This document shows positions 1-7,357 of a DNA stretch of 11,150 nt, piece by piece. The stretch is from Rickettsia typhi. Its GTDB lineage: Bacteria > Pseudomonadota > Alphaproteobacteria > Rickettsiales > UBA1997. The stretch is taken from contig CAMCFD010000049.1 of NCBI GenBank assembly GCA_945874115.1, forward strand, positions 1 through 11,150. The letters are read 5' to 3'. The position numbers and the translations under genes were made by a program. How positions within the stretch are numbered: position 1 is the first letter of the stretch; every line of letters begins with the position of its first letter. The notes beneath the pieces were generated by a model. It had not been told where the DNA came from, ran no database searches, and was given only the letters and a program-made list of their open reading frames with translations.

Positions 1-3000
1 CGATGTTCACTTCTTAACTCAGCCGCTTTGATATTCACACCAGCAACAGATCCGCCATCAATAGTTTCAAAAGTTCCATCCGCATTCGTTTTATATGAGC
101 CATCAAGGTTTTGTGCCACCGTGAAATTGCCGAAATTAAGATCTCCTTCAGTTTGCAGTGTTGAGCCAATCAAGTTAACATTTCCAAGCTCGGCGTTAAC
201 GGTTAAATCTCCGCCAAAATTTAGTTTTGATTCGGCCGCAGTTTCTCTATAATCATAAACAGAATCATATCTTGAGTGAAATGACCCTGATTTATAAGAA
301 GTTTCTTCCGTCATTTTTGAATCAACGGCATTCACAATATTAATATTGCCAAAGTCAGAAGTAAGCGAACCATTTCCCGCGACGGTGATATTGCTGCCGA
401 TAATATTTATGCTCGCAGTTGTTGCATTGTCAGAAAGTCCGGTTGATCTCACATCAAGATTTCCACCAACATTAACATTACTCGCAACATTCGTGGTTGT
501 GTCAACAACTCTGCTTCCGCCTCTGCTAGCATGTCCCCAGCTTGTTTCTGTTCTATCTCTAAGCCCCAAAGTAGAGAAATTGGCATTATTTCCGGCGGTA
601 ATATCAGCATTTTCAGTTGTGGCGATATTTGCCGCAAGACTATTGAAATCATTGCCGGCATTAATATTTAAACTTCCCGCCGTGATTCCCGCAGTTTCAA
701 GAGTTTTAGACTGAATAAAACCAGTATTAGAAGATGCCATCCCATTTGAAACATAACCAGAAATTCCACTATCAAGAAGGCCAGAATCGTTAGTTAAAAC
801 AGTTGAAGAGTTAGTTACATCTTTTGCGGCCGTTAGTGATAAAGCACCACCAGCACTAATTTGCGAGACGTTGGTGATTGATCCAGCTGAAGAAGTTAAA
901 GAAAGAGCGCCAATCGCCGCAATGTTAGAGAAATTCTTGTTTAAAATATCGCCACTAGAAGTAAGCGCAACATTATTTCCACTAATCGATCCGGCGTTAG
1001 TGATTTTTCCGCTTGCTGAATTAATGTTGATGTCACCAGCAGCATACATCGTCGCGCTGGTTGTCATATTACCGTTTTTAAGGCTATCGCGAGTCGCTTG
1101 CGTCAAATAAATTTTTGGAACAATGTAAACAGCGCCATCAATAGTTTGCGTTTCAAACCAAACGATATCTTTTTGTAAATTATTGATTTGAGTTTGAGTA
1201 AGAGCATTATTCGTCGCAAGTCCCAAGCGGACATATTCATCTGCGGCATTATCAAGAAGTGATTTGATCTCGTTATTAACATTATTTTCACCCGAAGAAA
1301 GTAGAAAAGAGTTTTTGGTGATAGTTCTAAGCTGCTCTTCGATAATTTTTGTTTGGAAAAATTGATCACCAACCAATCTGCTATTTTGTAATTCGAATTG
1401 AGTTTGAACATCGCCTAAATCAAGCCCAATTCTTTGATAAAAATAGTTTGATCCAAAGAAGCGAGACTGATCTAAAAACTCAGATCTGGTTTCAAATAAT
1501 GGTCCGTTGGGATTGGTAGACTTCTGAAAAAGACCTTTGCTATCAGGCCCAGAGAAATAATTTCTTAAATCAATATTGATCACACCATTAGTCGCAACTT
1601 CTTCAACACTTAGCGCGTTGATAAGTTGCGGGGTCTGAGTTGCAATTGCACCAGTAGAAGCATTTGAATTGGTTGTCGCGTTGCTAACATTGCTTGCAAC
1701 ATTAAGCGTAATTGATCCGCCAGACTTAATAGTTGATGGATTATTCTGAGCAAAGTCATTGTAATTTAAGCGCGATCCAGAGTGACCTCCATTACCTGGA
1801 TCATGCCTGATATAGGTTGTAGTCCCTAGAGAATAGACATCTCTGTTACCCCAAGTAGTAACCATATAGTAAAGGCCGGGATCGTTTATTGAATGGTTAT
1901 TTAGCGTATCAGCATTGATAGTGATATTTCCTACGGCAGAAATATTTGATGCCAAATTATCCAAGGTTCCCGCGTTAACAGTTAGCGTTCCACCAGATTG
2001 AATCACGCCAGCAATTGACCCTGAATTAGTTAATTGACGAGCATAATATCCTCGATACCTGTTTTCACATTCATGCCCAAAGCAACCATCGTTGTTTAGT
2101 TGCCAACTATATTGATCCACATCAGCAGATTGCGGCTGACTGATTGTGCCGCCCGTTTGTGGATCAAGAACTAAATTAAAAGGATTGATCGCTCTTTCAT
2201 TGCTGATGTTTGCCGCATCAATTCTCATATTGCCGCCATAAGAAATAATCTGGCCAGAAATATTTTTCACAAGATTGCTTTTGTTATTTGCCTCATTATA
2301 ACTTGGACTAGTGAGCGCATATTTTTGGATCGTTAAATTTCCCTCAGAATAAATAACGGCGCCTGAATTATTAGTTAGATTATTTACAACATTCAGCTCT
2401 ATATTGCCGCCTGAATAAATCAGCGCGCCAGCTTCGTTAATCAGATTATTCGCAACATTAAGCGTGAAATTTCCAGCAATATCAACGCGACCAGCATTGT
2501 CAAAATCTGTTGCATCTAAAGCAAGATCACCATTTGCAACAAGCGAGTGCAACGAGTTTTGATTCACCGCGCCGTTCTTTGCCAAAAGCGCAAGAGTGCC
2601 GCTTCCACCAATGATTTCAGCGTTTACATTGTTGTTAATGTTGCCAAGGGTTGAAGTGAGCGTTAGATTATTGCTTGATGAAAGAGTTCCATAGTTACTT
2701 AAAAGATTTGTTGCGGTGATTGAAAGATTAGTTCCGCCAATAATTTTATTATTTGAATTATCTCCCAATAAACTTCCATTGGTGAATTTGTCTGTTGCGA
2801 TAATTTCAATTGCACCATTGCCTTCAAGATTGGTTTGGTTGGTGATGTTAACCGCTTTGATTTTAATATCGCCAGCGCTTTGCAAATTTCCAAGAATCGT
2901 GTAATCGGCATTTCCTAAATCGAAATCAAGAAGGTTCGTAGCATAAAAATTTCCACCAATATTTGTGATGCTGGTTGCCTGATTTGTAATCGAAAATAGC

Positions 3001-4685
3001 GATGCAACATCAGGAGCATTTAAAACCAGATTACGAAGTGTTAAATTTCCCGCAGCCTGAATATTTGCATTTGAATTATCGATAGTAACCGCATTCAAAT
3101 TAACATTATTTAAGCCTAGAATCAGGCTGTTTGCGGTGTTGTTGTTCAAAACATTTGAATTGATGGTAACATCTTTTTTGGCGGCAATTTGTTTGTTGTT
3201 ATTCAGCGTTTTTGCATTGATGATAACACCATCGCCAGTTGCCGTTCCAAGCGAAATAATTTCTTTGTTGTTGGTTAAATAATTTGCAGCATTTATAGTA
3301 ATTTTATTGCCAGCATAAATCGAATCATCATTAGTAATTTGCGATGCACTCAGTGTTAAATTTCTACCGCCAACAAGTTTGGCTGAATTGGTTAAGGTTG
3401 TTGCCTCAATATTTAAATCGCGATTCGCGGCAATTTGTCCAAGGTTAGCAAAATCAACTGCCGTCACAGTAAAATCATTATCGCTTAGATTAAGAGCCGC
3501 ACTTTCATTTCTAAAAGTTGCACCAGAATCAATATTGATATTTCTAGCGCTCACAAACTGCCCAGAGTTGGTGATGTTACCAAACGCATTTACAATAATG
3601 TCGCTTCCCGAATCTTTAGTTTGCGAAATTCCTCTTTGTGCAATCGAGCCTTTATGCGAAATAACCTCAATATCGCCAGCTTCTGACGCGATATTATTAT
3701 AATCAATATTACCTTGATTATCAATTACAACTCCAGCGCGAGACGCCAAAAGATCGCCAGAATATTTAATCCCAAATCCTTCCTTAGTTGCAATAATAAA
3801 AATTCTACCCGCCTGAATTTTCCCAAGAGCAGACGCATCAATCGCCACTTCGTCCGCCATATTACTTCCAAGATTCTCGTTATCAGAAGTAACCTCTTTT
3901 GTAAAATAGTTAAAAGTTTGATCGCCAGTTCTTAAATTCACATCATTCACACCCCCATAAATCGGCGCCACAATATTCATCACATTTGCAACCAAATCAG
4001 TTGAGGTAATATTTTCTAAATCAATACCACTTCCCATAATCGTCAACTTCGGCAAAAAGCCATGAGTTACTTCATAAGCATTTCCACTTAAAGAAAAAGT
4101 TAAGTCATTTGGACGAGGATTAAACTGATTTGCTGAGCCAACAACCGCGCTAAACCGCGAAACATTAATAAAACCTGCTCCATTCATTACAAAACCATTC
4201 GGATTCGCCAAAATTAAATCAGCGCTCCTTCCCGCAATTTCTGTATATCCATTAATTTGCGAAATATTATTTGAAGTAACTTCGTTCAAAATCACCGAAG
4301 CCGCACCAGAATTTGCCAGATTAGCATTATCATTGATAAGCCCGCCAATTTGGGTTTGAATAACTCCGTTTTGGCTACCAATCGCGTTATTTAAAATCAA
4401 ACCACTTTGATTAACATTATAGTCATTAAATTTGTTGTGACTCAAACCCCCTGCATTAGGCGCAGCAATGTTTACAATCACAACTCCATTAGCAGCCGCG
4501 TCAATCTGGGTATTGGTTGTTCCATCAGGTGTTATTGGAAGCTCCGCAGCTAAAGCGGTTGACGAAAAAACAAAAAGAAATTGCTCAAATATCAAAGAAA
4601 TAACCGCAAGATTTATCAGGAGTTTTTTTGCAGCATTAAAAAATAAAAAAGAAAAATCAGAAATTTTGCAGCCAGCACAAAGCAT
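1..4685 (-). CDS. Filamentous haemagglutinin / CdiA-type two-partner-secretion exoprotein (N-terminal 1,561 residues; C-terminus outside window)
   Basis: A single minus-strand frame stays open from position 4685 to the window edge; I checked the frame at about ten places. With ATG at 4685, residues 1-46 are a long signal peptide (KK followed by a hydrophobic run ending ALA, then AELP). The TPS domain follows, with NPNG at about 161-164, the family hallmark read by an FhaC/CdiB-type outer-membrane transporter. Residues about 250-1000 are beta-helix repeats rich in N, G, I, L and T (patterns such as GGNITINA, LTNNSG). Residues about 1020-1190 form a non-repeat block (RLVGDQFF, DIVWFETQT, VPKIYL) that resembles the segment before the FHA-2 repeats in CdiA and FhaB; FHA-2-like repeats then run to the edge. 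The expected role is a secreted surface filament for adhesion or contact-dependent inhibition. No partner transporter or immunity gene is in the window. The start is uncertain: ATG 4685 follows a weak AAAGAA, and a TTG at 4751 is also in frame. Family is secure; toxin function is inference. Confidence 0.9.
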   Translation of the reverse strand, partial: MLCAGCKISDFSFLFFNAAKKLLINLAVISLIFEQFLFVFSSTALAAELPITPDGTTNTQIDAAANGVVIVNIAAPNAGGLSHNKFNDYNVNQSGLILNNAIGSQNGVIQTQIGGLINDNANLANSGAASVILNEVTSNNISQINGYTEIAGRSADLILANPNGFVMNGAGFINVSRFSAVVGSANQFNPRPNDLTFSLSGNAYEVTHGFLPKLTIMGSGIDLENITSTDLVANVMNIVAPIYGGVNDVNLRTGDQTFNYFTKEVTSDNENLGSNMADEVAIDASALGKIQAGRIFIIATKEGFGIKYSGDLLASRAGVVIDNQGNIDYNNIASEAGDIEVISHKGSIAQRGISQTKDSGSDIIVNAFGNITNSGQFVSARNINIDSGATFRNESAALNLSDNDFTVTAVDFANLGQIAANRDLNIEATTLTNSAKLVGGRNLTLSASQITNDDSIYAGNKITINAANYLTNNKEIISLGTATGDGVIINAKTLNNNKQIAAKKDVTINSNVLNNNTANSLILGLNNVNLNAVTIDNSNANIQAAGNLTLRNLVLNAPDVASLFSITNQATSITNIGGNFYATNLLDFDLGNADYTILGNLQSAGDIKIKAVNITNQTNLEGNGAIEIIATDKFTNGSLLGDNSNNKIIGGTNLSITATNLLSNYGTLSSSNNLTLTSTLGNINNNVNAEIIGGSGTLALLAKNGAVNQNSLHSLVANGDLALDATDFDNAGRVDIAGNFTLNVANNLINEAGALIYSGGNIELNVVNNLTNNSGAVIYSEGNLTIQKYALTSPSYNEANNKSNLVKNISGQIISYGGNMRIDAANISNERAINPFNLVLDPQTGGTISQPQSADVDQYSWQLNNDGCFGHECENRYRGYYARQLTNSGSIAGVIQSGGTLTVNAGTLDNLASNISAVGNITINADTLNNHSINDPGLYYMVTTWGNRDVYSLGTTTYIRHDPGNGGHSGSRLNYNDFAQNNPSTIKSGGSITLNVASNVSNATTNSNASTGAIATQTPQLINALSVEEVATNGVINIDLRNYFSGPDSKGLFQKSTNPNGPLFETRSEFLDQSRFFGSNYFYQRIGLDLGDVQTQFELQNSRLVGDQFFQTKIIEEQLRTITKNSFLLSSGENNVNNEIKSLLDNAADEYVRLGLATNNALTQTQINNLQKDIVWFETQTIDGAVYIVPKIYLTQATRDSLKNGNMTTSATMYAAGDININSASGKITNAGSISGNNVALTSSGDILNKNFSNIAAIGALSLTSSAGSITNVSQISAGGALSLTAAKDVTNSSTVLTNDSGLLDSGISGYVSNGMASSNTGFIQSKTLETAGITAGSLNINAGNDFNSLAANIATTENADITAGNNANFSTLGLRDRTETSWGHASRGGSRVVDTTTNVASNVNVGGNLDVRSTGLSDNATTASINIIGSNITVAGNGSLTSDFGNINIVNAVDSKMTEETSYKSGSFHSRYDSVYDYRETAAESKLNFGGDLTVNAELGNVNLIGSTLQTEGDLNFGNFTVAQNLDGSYKTNADGTFETIDGGSVAGVNIKAAELRSEH

Positions 4686-4985
4686 CAAAGATTCTTTGTG
4701 GTATCGCTTAGCAGAAATTGCTCTAAATTTGTTGTGATTTAGATTAGGCAAACCATATACAATTATATTGCGCCCAAATCTTTTTTGAAAAACTTTTGTC
4801 CGTGGCGAAAAACAAAAATTAGGTTAAGAGAGGCTTATTTTACATATAAATGGTATAAAAATCAATAAAAAAGCATTAAAATCGATGTTTTTGGCACTTT
4901 TTGTAAGAAATTAGGAGGTTATTCTGTCGAGACTTAGAAAATAGAAGCCTTACGAGACTTAAAAAAACTTGATTGGACTTAAGAT
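4686..4985. other. Intergenic region between the exoprotein gene and tRNA-fMet
   Basis: No gene is visible in these 300 bases. They hold the candidate promoter of the exoprotein gene (4762-4791). Near the tRNA end are short direct repeats: CGAGACTTA at 4928-4936 and again at 4953-4961, with GACTTAA a third time near 4976. I found no convincing terminator hairpin after the tRNA, only a seven-base A run near 4961-4967 (T run on the minus strand). Confidence 0.6.
4762..4791 (-). promoter_or_regulatory. Candidate sigma-70 promoter of the FHA/CdiA-type gene
   Basis: On the minus strand a perfect -10 box TATAAT (4767-4762) lies 18 nt downstream of a TTTTCA box (4791-4786), a moderate match to TTGACA. 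Transcription would start near 4755, giving a leader of about 70 nt before ATG 4685. This placement argues against the in-frame TTG at 4751 as start, because that transcript would be nearly leaderless. The call rests on consensus match only. Confidence 0.45.
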
Positions 4986-5062
4986 TGGTTGCGGGGGCCA
5001 GATTTGAACTGACGACCTTTAGGTTATGAGCCTAACAAGCTACCGGGCTGCTCTACCCCGCG
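4986..5062 (-). tRNA. Initiator tRNA-fMet (anticodon CAU), CCA encoded
   Basis: The minus strand folds into a 77-nt cloverleaf: acceptor CGCGGGG/CCCCGCA, D arm GAGC...GCTT with AGCCCGGTA loop, anticodon arm TTAGG-CTCATAA-CCTAA (anticodon CAT at 5028-5026), T arm with TTCAAAT loop, and an encoded ACCA end. The unpaired C1·A72 and the A11-U24 pair in the D stem are the standard marks of a bacterial initiator tRNA, so this is fMet rather than elongator Met. The anticodon stem has only two of the usual three consecutive G-C pairs next to the loop; the third is A-U. Confidence 0.95.
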
Positions 5063-5068
5063 ATAAAG

Positions 5069-5089
5069 AAAAAAAATCAGGCTTGCGCC
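5069..5089 (-). terminator. Weak terminator-like hairpin between the tRNA fragment and tRNA-fMet
   Basis: On the minus strand GGC-GCAA-GCC (5089-5080), with a possible flanking G·U pair, is followed within two bases by a run of eight T (5076-5069). The stem is very short, so function is doubtful. It would sit a few bases upstream of the intact tRNA. Confidence 0.25.
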
Positions 5090-5101
5090 CCGTTCACAGA
5101 A

Positions 5102-5152
5102 TTTATTTAGTTTGCTGACGCAATAAACTTTATTTAGTTTGCTGGCGCAATA
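5102..5152. repeat. Two-copy tandem repeat, 24-nt unit, period 27
   Basis: A 24-nt unit, beginning TTTATTTAGTTTGCTG and ending GCGCAATA or ACGCAATA, occurs at 5102-5125 and 5129-5152 with one mismatch (A at 5118, G at 5145). The two copies are separated by AAC. They lie between tRNA-fMet and a duplicated piece of its 5' end, so they belong to the same local rearrangement. No palindrome or protein is apparent in the unit. Confidence 0.8.
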
Positions 5153-5156
5153 CTGG

Positions 5157-5177
5157 CGGGCTGCTCTACCCCGCGAT
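5157..5177 (-). repeat. Duplicated 5' fragment of tRNA-fMet
   Basis: The 21 bases at 5157-5177 are identical to 5044-5064, which cover the first 19 nucleotides of tRNA-fMet (acceptor 5' strand and half of the D arm) plus two upstream bases. The copy is offset by 113 bp, in the same orientation, and lacks the rest of the tRNA, so it cannot give a functional molecule. It looks like the scar of a duplication or insertion at the tRNA gene. Confidence 0.8.
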
Positions 5178-5178
5178 G

Positions 5179-5200
5179 AAAAAATTTTCGTCCACGAAAA
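5179..5200 (-). terminator. Candidate rho-independent terminator after dnaE
   Basis: On the minus strand TTTTCG-TGGA-CGAAAA (5200-5185), a six-pair stem with a four-base loop, runs directly into six T (5184-5179), about 70 nt after the dnaE stop at 5270. The stem has only two G-C pairs, so it would be weak, but position and orientation fit the end of the uppP-dnaE transcript. Confidence 0.35.
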
Positions 5201-5269
5201 AAACCGCGAAACAAAAATCTTGAAAAAATAATACAACATTTCAAAGTTAAATGCAAGCGAAATATAAAA

Positions 5270-6130
5270 CTAAGAAACCTCAACCTTAGCAACCTTCTCT
5301 AAACCCTTCAACCGCGCCACATCAGCGTCATCAAGAAGATATTTTCCGCCAAGCTCGATTTTGAAATTTTGCCCCCCGCTCCGAACCCCGCTCTGCGCGC
5401 CATTTTGAACGCCACCAACACACAAAAAAACCCGACTAAATTTCGCGAAATTTTCAGGAGCGACTCTTGATGACAAGAAAACTTTTAGTGCAAAAACCGC
5501 CTCGCGATCATCGACAAAAATCTCAATTTTGTCATAAATTTTCTTCGCTTCAAGCTGTTCAAGGCGGCTTTTATGAAGGGCTGCCGAATTATCTTGCGCG
5601 GGTTTTTTTGCGAAACTATTTTCGCTTTTTGCGAATTTTCCTAAATTTTGCGGCTTATAATCGCCACCATTATATCTTGCGCTGTCAAATTTTCGCTTCG
5701 ACCTTTTTTTGATGTCTTCGAAAATTTCATCGCGCGCTTCGGCGGTTCTGATGAAGTCTTCAAGGCTTTTCACCTCGCGAATTAAAATGCGAATTCCACC
5801 TTCGTCTTTGCGAATCGAGCACTCAACCGCAATTGACGAACCGTCAGTTAAAAGGTCGCGAGCGTTGGTAATTATGGCTTCGTCGAAAATCATTGCTTCA
5901 AAAATCCCGAAAGGATCAGAAATTGTGAGATATGCAAAACGACCCTTGGGGCCCGATCTGTGCTTGCTGGTCGCGACGACTCCCGCCATTTTTATAATGT
6001 CGCCGTCTTCTAATTCATCTTTTTCTATCTTATCAAAAAACACGGCGCCGCGCTTGCGAAGCTCTAAAACTTTGTCGTCAAGTGGATGTTCATTGAGAAA
6101 AAAACCGAAAGCTTCAAACTCTTTTTGCAA
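5270..6130 (-). CDS. dnaE: DnaE fragment 2: OB-fold and tau-binding C-terminal domain
   Basis: In the same frame as fragment 1 and beyond the TAA, the reading continues LISEEKSRPELRKITDW and then KEFEAFGFFLNEHPLDD, equivalent to ERETLGLYLTGHPI of E. coli DnaE. From the TTG at 6130 it gives 286 residues. The OB-fold is at about 45-125 (IKMAGVVATS, RFAYLTISDPFGIFEAMIFDEA). A charged linker follows, then the C-terminal domain that in DnaE binds tau (about 200-286). A Gly/Gln/Asn-rich stretch (GGVQNGAQSGVRSGGQNF) interrupts that domain. There is no ATG near the beginning; TTG with upstream GAAAGA is the best candidate, so independent translation is doubtful. A weak terminator follows at 5200-5179. 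Confidence 0.65.
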   Translation of the reverse strand: MQKEFEAFGFFLNEHPLDDKVLELRKRGAVFFDKIEKDELEDGDIIKMAGVVATSKHRSGPKGRFAYLTISDPFGIFEAMIFDEAIITNARDLLTDGSSIAVECSIRKDEGGIRILIREVKSLEDFIRTAEARDEIFEDIKKRSKRKFDSARYNGGDYKPQNLGKFAKSENSFAKKPAQDNSAALHKSRLEQLEAKKIYDKIEIFVDDREAVFALKVFLSSRVAPENFAKFSRVFLCVGGVQNGAQSGVRSGGQNFKIELGGKYLLDDADVARLKGLEKVAKVEVS

Positions 6131-6196
6131 TCTTTCTTCTTTGGTCCAATCAGTGATTTTTCTAAGCTCAGGACGTGATTTTTCTTCTGAAATTAA

Positions 6197-6508
6197 TTAT
6201 CCGAAAAAATTCATTTGGTCACTTGAAACCTCGCTTTCTTGCTGCTGCGAATAAGCAGATAAAATTTCGAATGACTCAAAAATTTGGCGACGATTATTGG
6301 TGATTTTATCAAATGCGCCCGCTTTTGCCAAGGCTTCGACCGATTTTTTGTTGACAGCTTTTGCGTCCATTTTTTTCGCAAAATCGTAAATATCACTAAA
6401 TTCACCACCTTCTTTGCGCTTCACAACTGCTTTTTCCATCGCGGCAAAACCCACGGCTTTTATGGCTCCAAGCCCAAATCTAATTGCATATTTTTCTTCT
6501 GCGCTCAT
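6197..6508 (-). CDS. dnaE: DnaE fragment 1: helix-hairpin-helix region and beta-clamp-binding motif
   Basis: This 103-residue piece begins MSAEEKY then AIRFGLGAIKAVG (residues 8-20), equivalent to NIVYGIGAIKGVG of E. coli DnaE. A helix-hairpin-helix stretch follows (about 47-67, DAKAVNKKSVEALAKAGAFD). It ends with QMNFFG (98-103), the counterpart of the internal clamp-binding motif QADMFG. The next codon is TAA. The ATG overlaps the uppP stop codon as ATGA, the arrangement of translationally coupled genes, so the piece could be translated by reinitiation after uppP. It lacks all polymerase catalytic residues. Domain identity is clear; whether a stable protein is made is unknown. Confidence 0.7.
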   Translation of the reverse strand: MSAEEKYAIRFGLGAIKAVGFAAMEKAVVKRKEGGEFSDIYDFAKKMDAKAVNKKSVEALAKAGAFDKITNNRRQIFESFEILSAYSQQQESEVSSDQMNFFG

Positions 6509-7305
6509 AAAATAAAAAACAAAAGAATTGACCCAAACATTATGCGATAAATTCCGAATGTGACGAAATCATTTTTGCTGACATAGCCTATGAACCAGCG
6601 AATGACAAGGAGCGCAGAAAAAAATGCCGATAAAAATCCGATAACAATCAAATAGAAATTTGAGACATTTAACTCGGAATAATTTTTGTATAAATCAAAT
6701 AAACTTGCGGCCGAAATAACCACAATTGACATAAAAAATGAAAATTCGGTTGCGGCTCTGCGACTCATTTTTAATAAAATTCCACCGATGATTGTCGCGC
6801 CAGACCTAGAAACACCGGGTATTATCGCAATCGCTTGACAGCATCCTAAAATCAAAGCTTGCTTCCACGAGATGTGATCAACGCGCAAAGTTTCAGGCTC
6901 TCTTTCTTTTGAATCAACGACAATCATAATAAAACCACCAACAACAAGAGCAACCGCAATGACAATTGGCGAGAATAAAACATCTTTTATAAAATCGTGC
7001 AAAAGCACACCAACCAAGGCCGCTGGAAGAAATGAAATCAATAAATTTAGCAAAAATTTCTGACTATCTTTCGAGCGAATTCTTGTTGTAACCAAAATTA
7101 ATTTGCGACGATAAACCACACAAACAGCGAGAATGGCGCCAAATTGAATGACAATTTCAAATAAATTATTTTTGATCGAGTTGAAATTTATGAACCAAGA
7201 AAAAAGAAGTAAATGTGCAGTTGACGAAACTGGAATGAATTCGGTCAAGCCCTCGACAATTCCAAGAATTATTACCTTAAAAATGTCAACAAAATTAAGT
7301 ATCAT
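6505..7305 (-). CDS. uppP: Undecaprenyl-diphosphate phosphatase UppP (BacA)
   Basis: Integral membrane phosphatase that converts undecaprenyl pyrophosphate to undecaprenyl phosphate, recycling the lipid carrier for peptidoglycan and other envelope polymers. The 266 residues match the family length (E. coli 273). Motif 1 is EGLTEFIPVSSTAHL (18-32), containing the two acidic residues, the Ser pair and His31; motif 2 is PGVSRSGAT (163-171) with Arg167. Together they supply the expected active site. The usual Gly after SST is Ala here. Several hydrophobic helices span the protein. ATG 7305 is the only sensible start, but there is no clear Shine-Dalgarno sequence. The stop TGA (6507-6505) overlaps the ATG of the dnaE remnant. 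Its retention suggests that the organism still handles an undecaprenyl-linked cell wall or glycan. Confidence 0.95.
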   Translation of the reverse strand: MILNFVDIFKVIILGIVEGLTEFIPVSSTAHLLLFSWFINFNSIKNNLFEIVIQFGAILAVCVVYRRKLILVTTRIRSKDSQKFLLNLLISFLPAALVGVLLHDFIKDVLFSPIVIAVALVVGGFIMIVVDSKEREPETLRVDHISWKQALILGCCQAIAIIPGVSRSGATIIGGILLKMSRRAATEFSFFMSIVVISAASLFDLYKNYSELNVSNFYLIVIGFLSAFFSALLVIRWFIGYVSKNDFVTFGIYRIMFGSILLFFIL

Positions 7306-7357
7306 TTTAAATTTTGGTCATATCTCACAGCAACTATGCATGAGATTTTATTAACTA

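Larger units (their letters stand above)
5270..6508 (-). pseudogene. dnaE: dnaE 3' remnant (DNA polymerase III alpha, C-terminal third), interrupted by an in-frame TAA
   Basis: Positions 6508 down to 5270 read in one frame as the last ~412 codons of DnaE, matching about residues 800-1160 of the E. coli enzyme. The only interruption is TAA at 6199-6197. The PHP, palm and most finger sequence that should precede it is absent; uppP occupies that place. It is either a pseudogene left by a rearrangement or a naturally split polymerase whose N-terminal part lies elsewhere. Missing catalytic domains plus a nonsense codon favour the pseudogene; the otherwise clean reading frame argues that the damage is recent. 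The two open pieces are described separately. Confidence 0.75.

Noticed and set aside
346..714. Plus-strand frames opposite the exoprotein (also 28-252, 871-1110, 2716-2904, 3379-3702, 4468-4737)
   Set aside because: They are antisense shadows of the continuous minus-strand exoprotein frame, with low-complexity V/L/S/P composition and no recognisable domain.
1103..1411. Minus-strand frames inside the exoprotein in another phase (also 449-661, 2699-2911)
   Set aside because: They overlap the verified exoprotein frame in a shifted phase and resemble no family.
1..4685. CRISPR array suggested by the recurring short motifs
   Set aside because: The recurrence reflects degenerate protein-level beta-helix repeats of variable spacing, with no constant repeat or spacer length.
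5024..5239. 71-residue minus-strand frame ending RGVEQPGSLLGS
   Set aside because: It reads through tRNA-fMet and its duplicated 5' piece; RGVEQPGSLLGS is the usual translation of a tRNA.
5709..6254. 181-residue plus-strand frame (and 5467-5712, 6284-6550)
   Set aside because: Antisense to the dnaE remnant, Ser/Lys-rich, with no domain; the minus strand has clear DnaE homology.
6197..6508. Split intein DnaE as in cyanobacteria
   Set aside because: No intein C-terminal sequence precedes the fragment, and the breakpoint is at a different place in DnaE.
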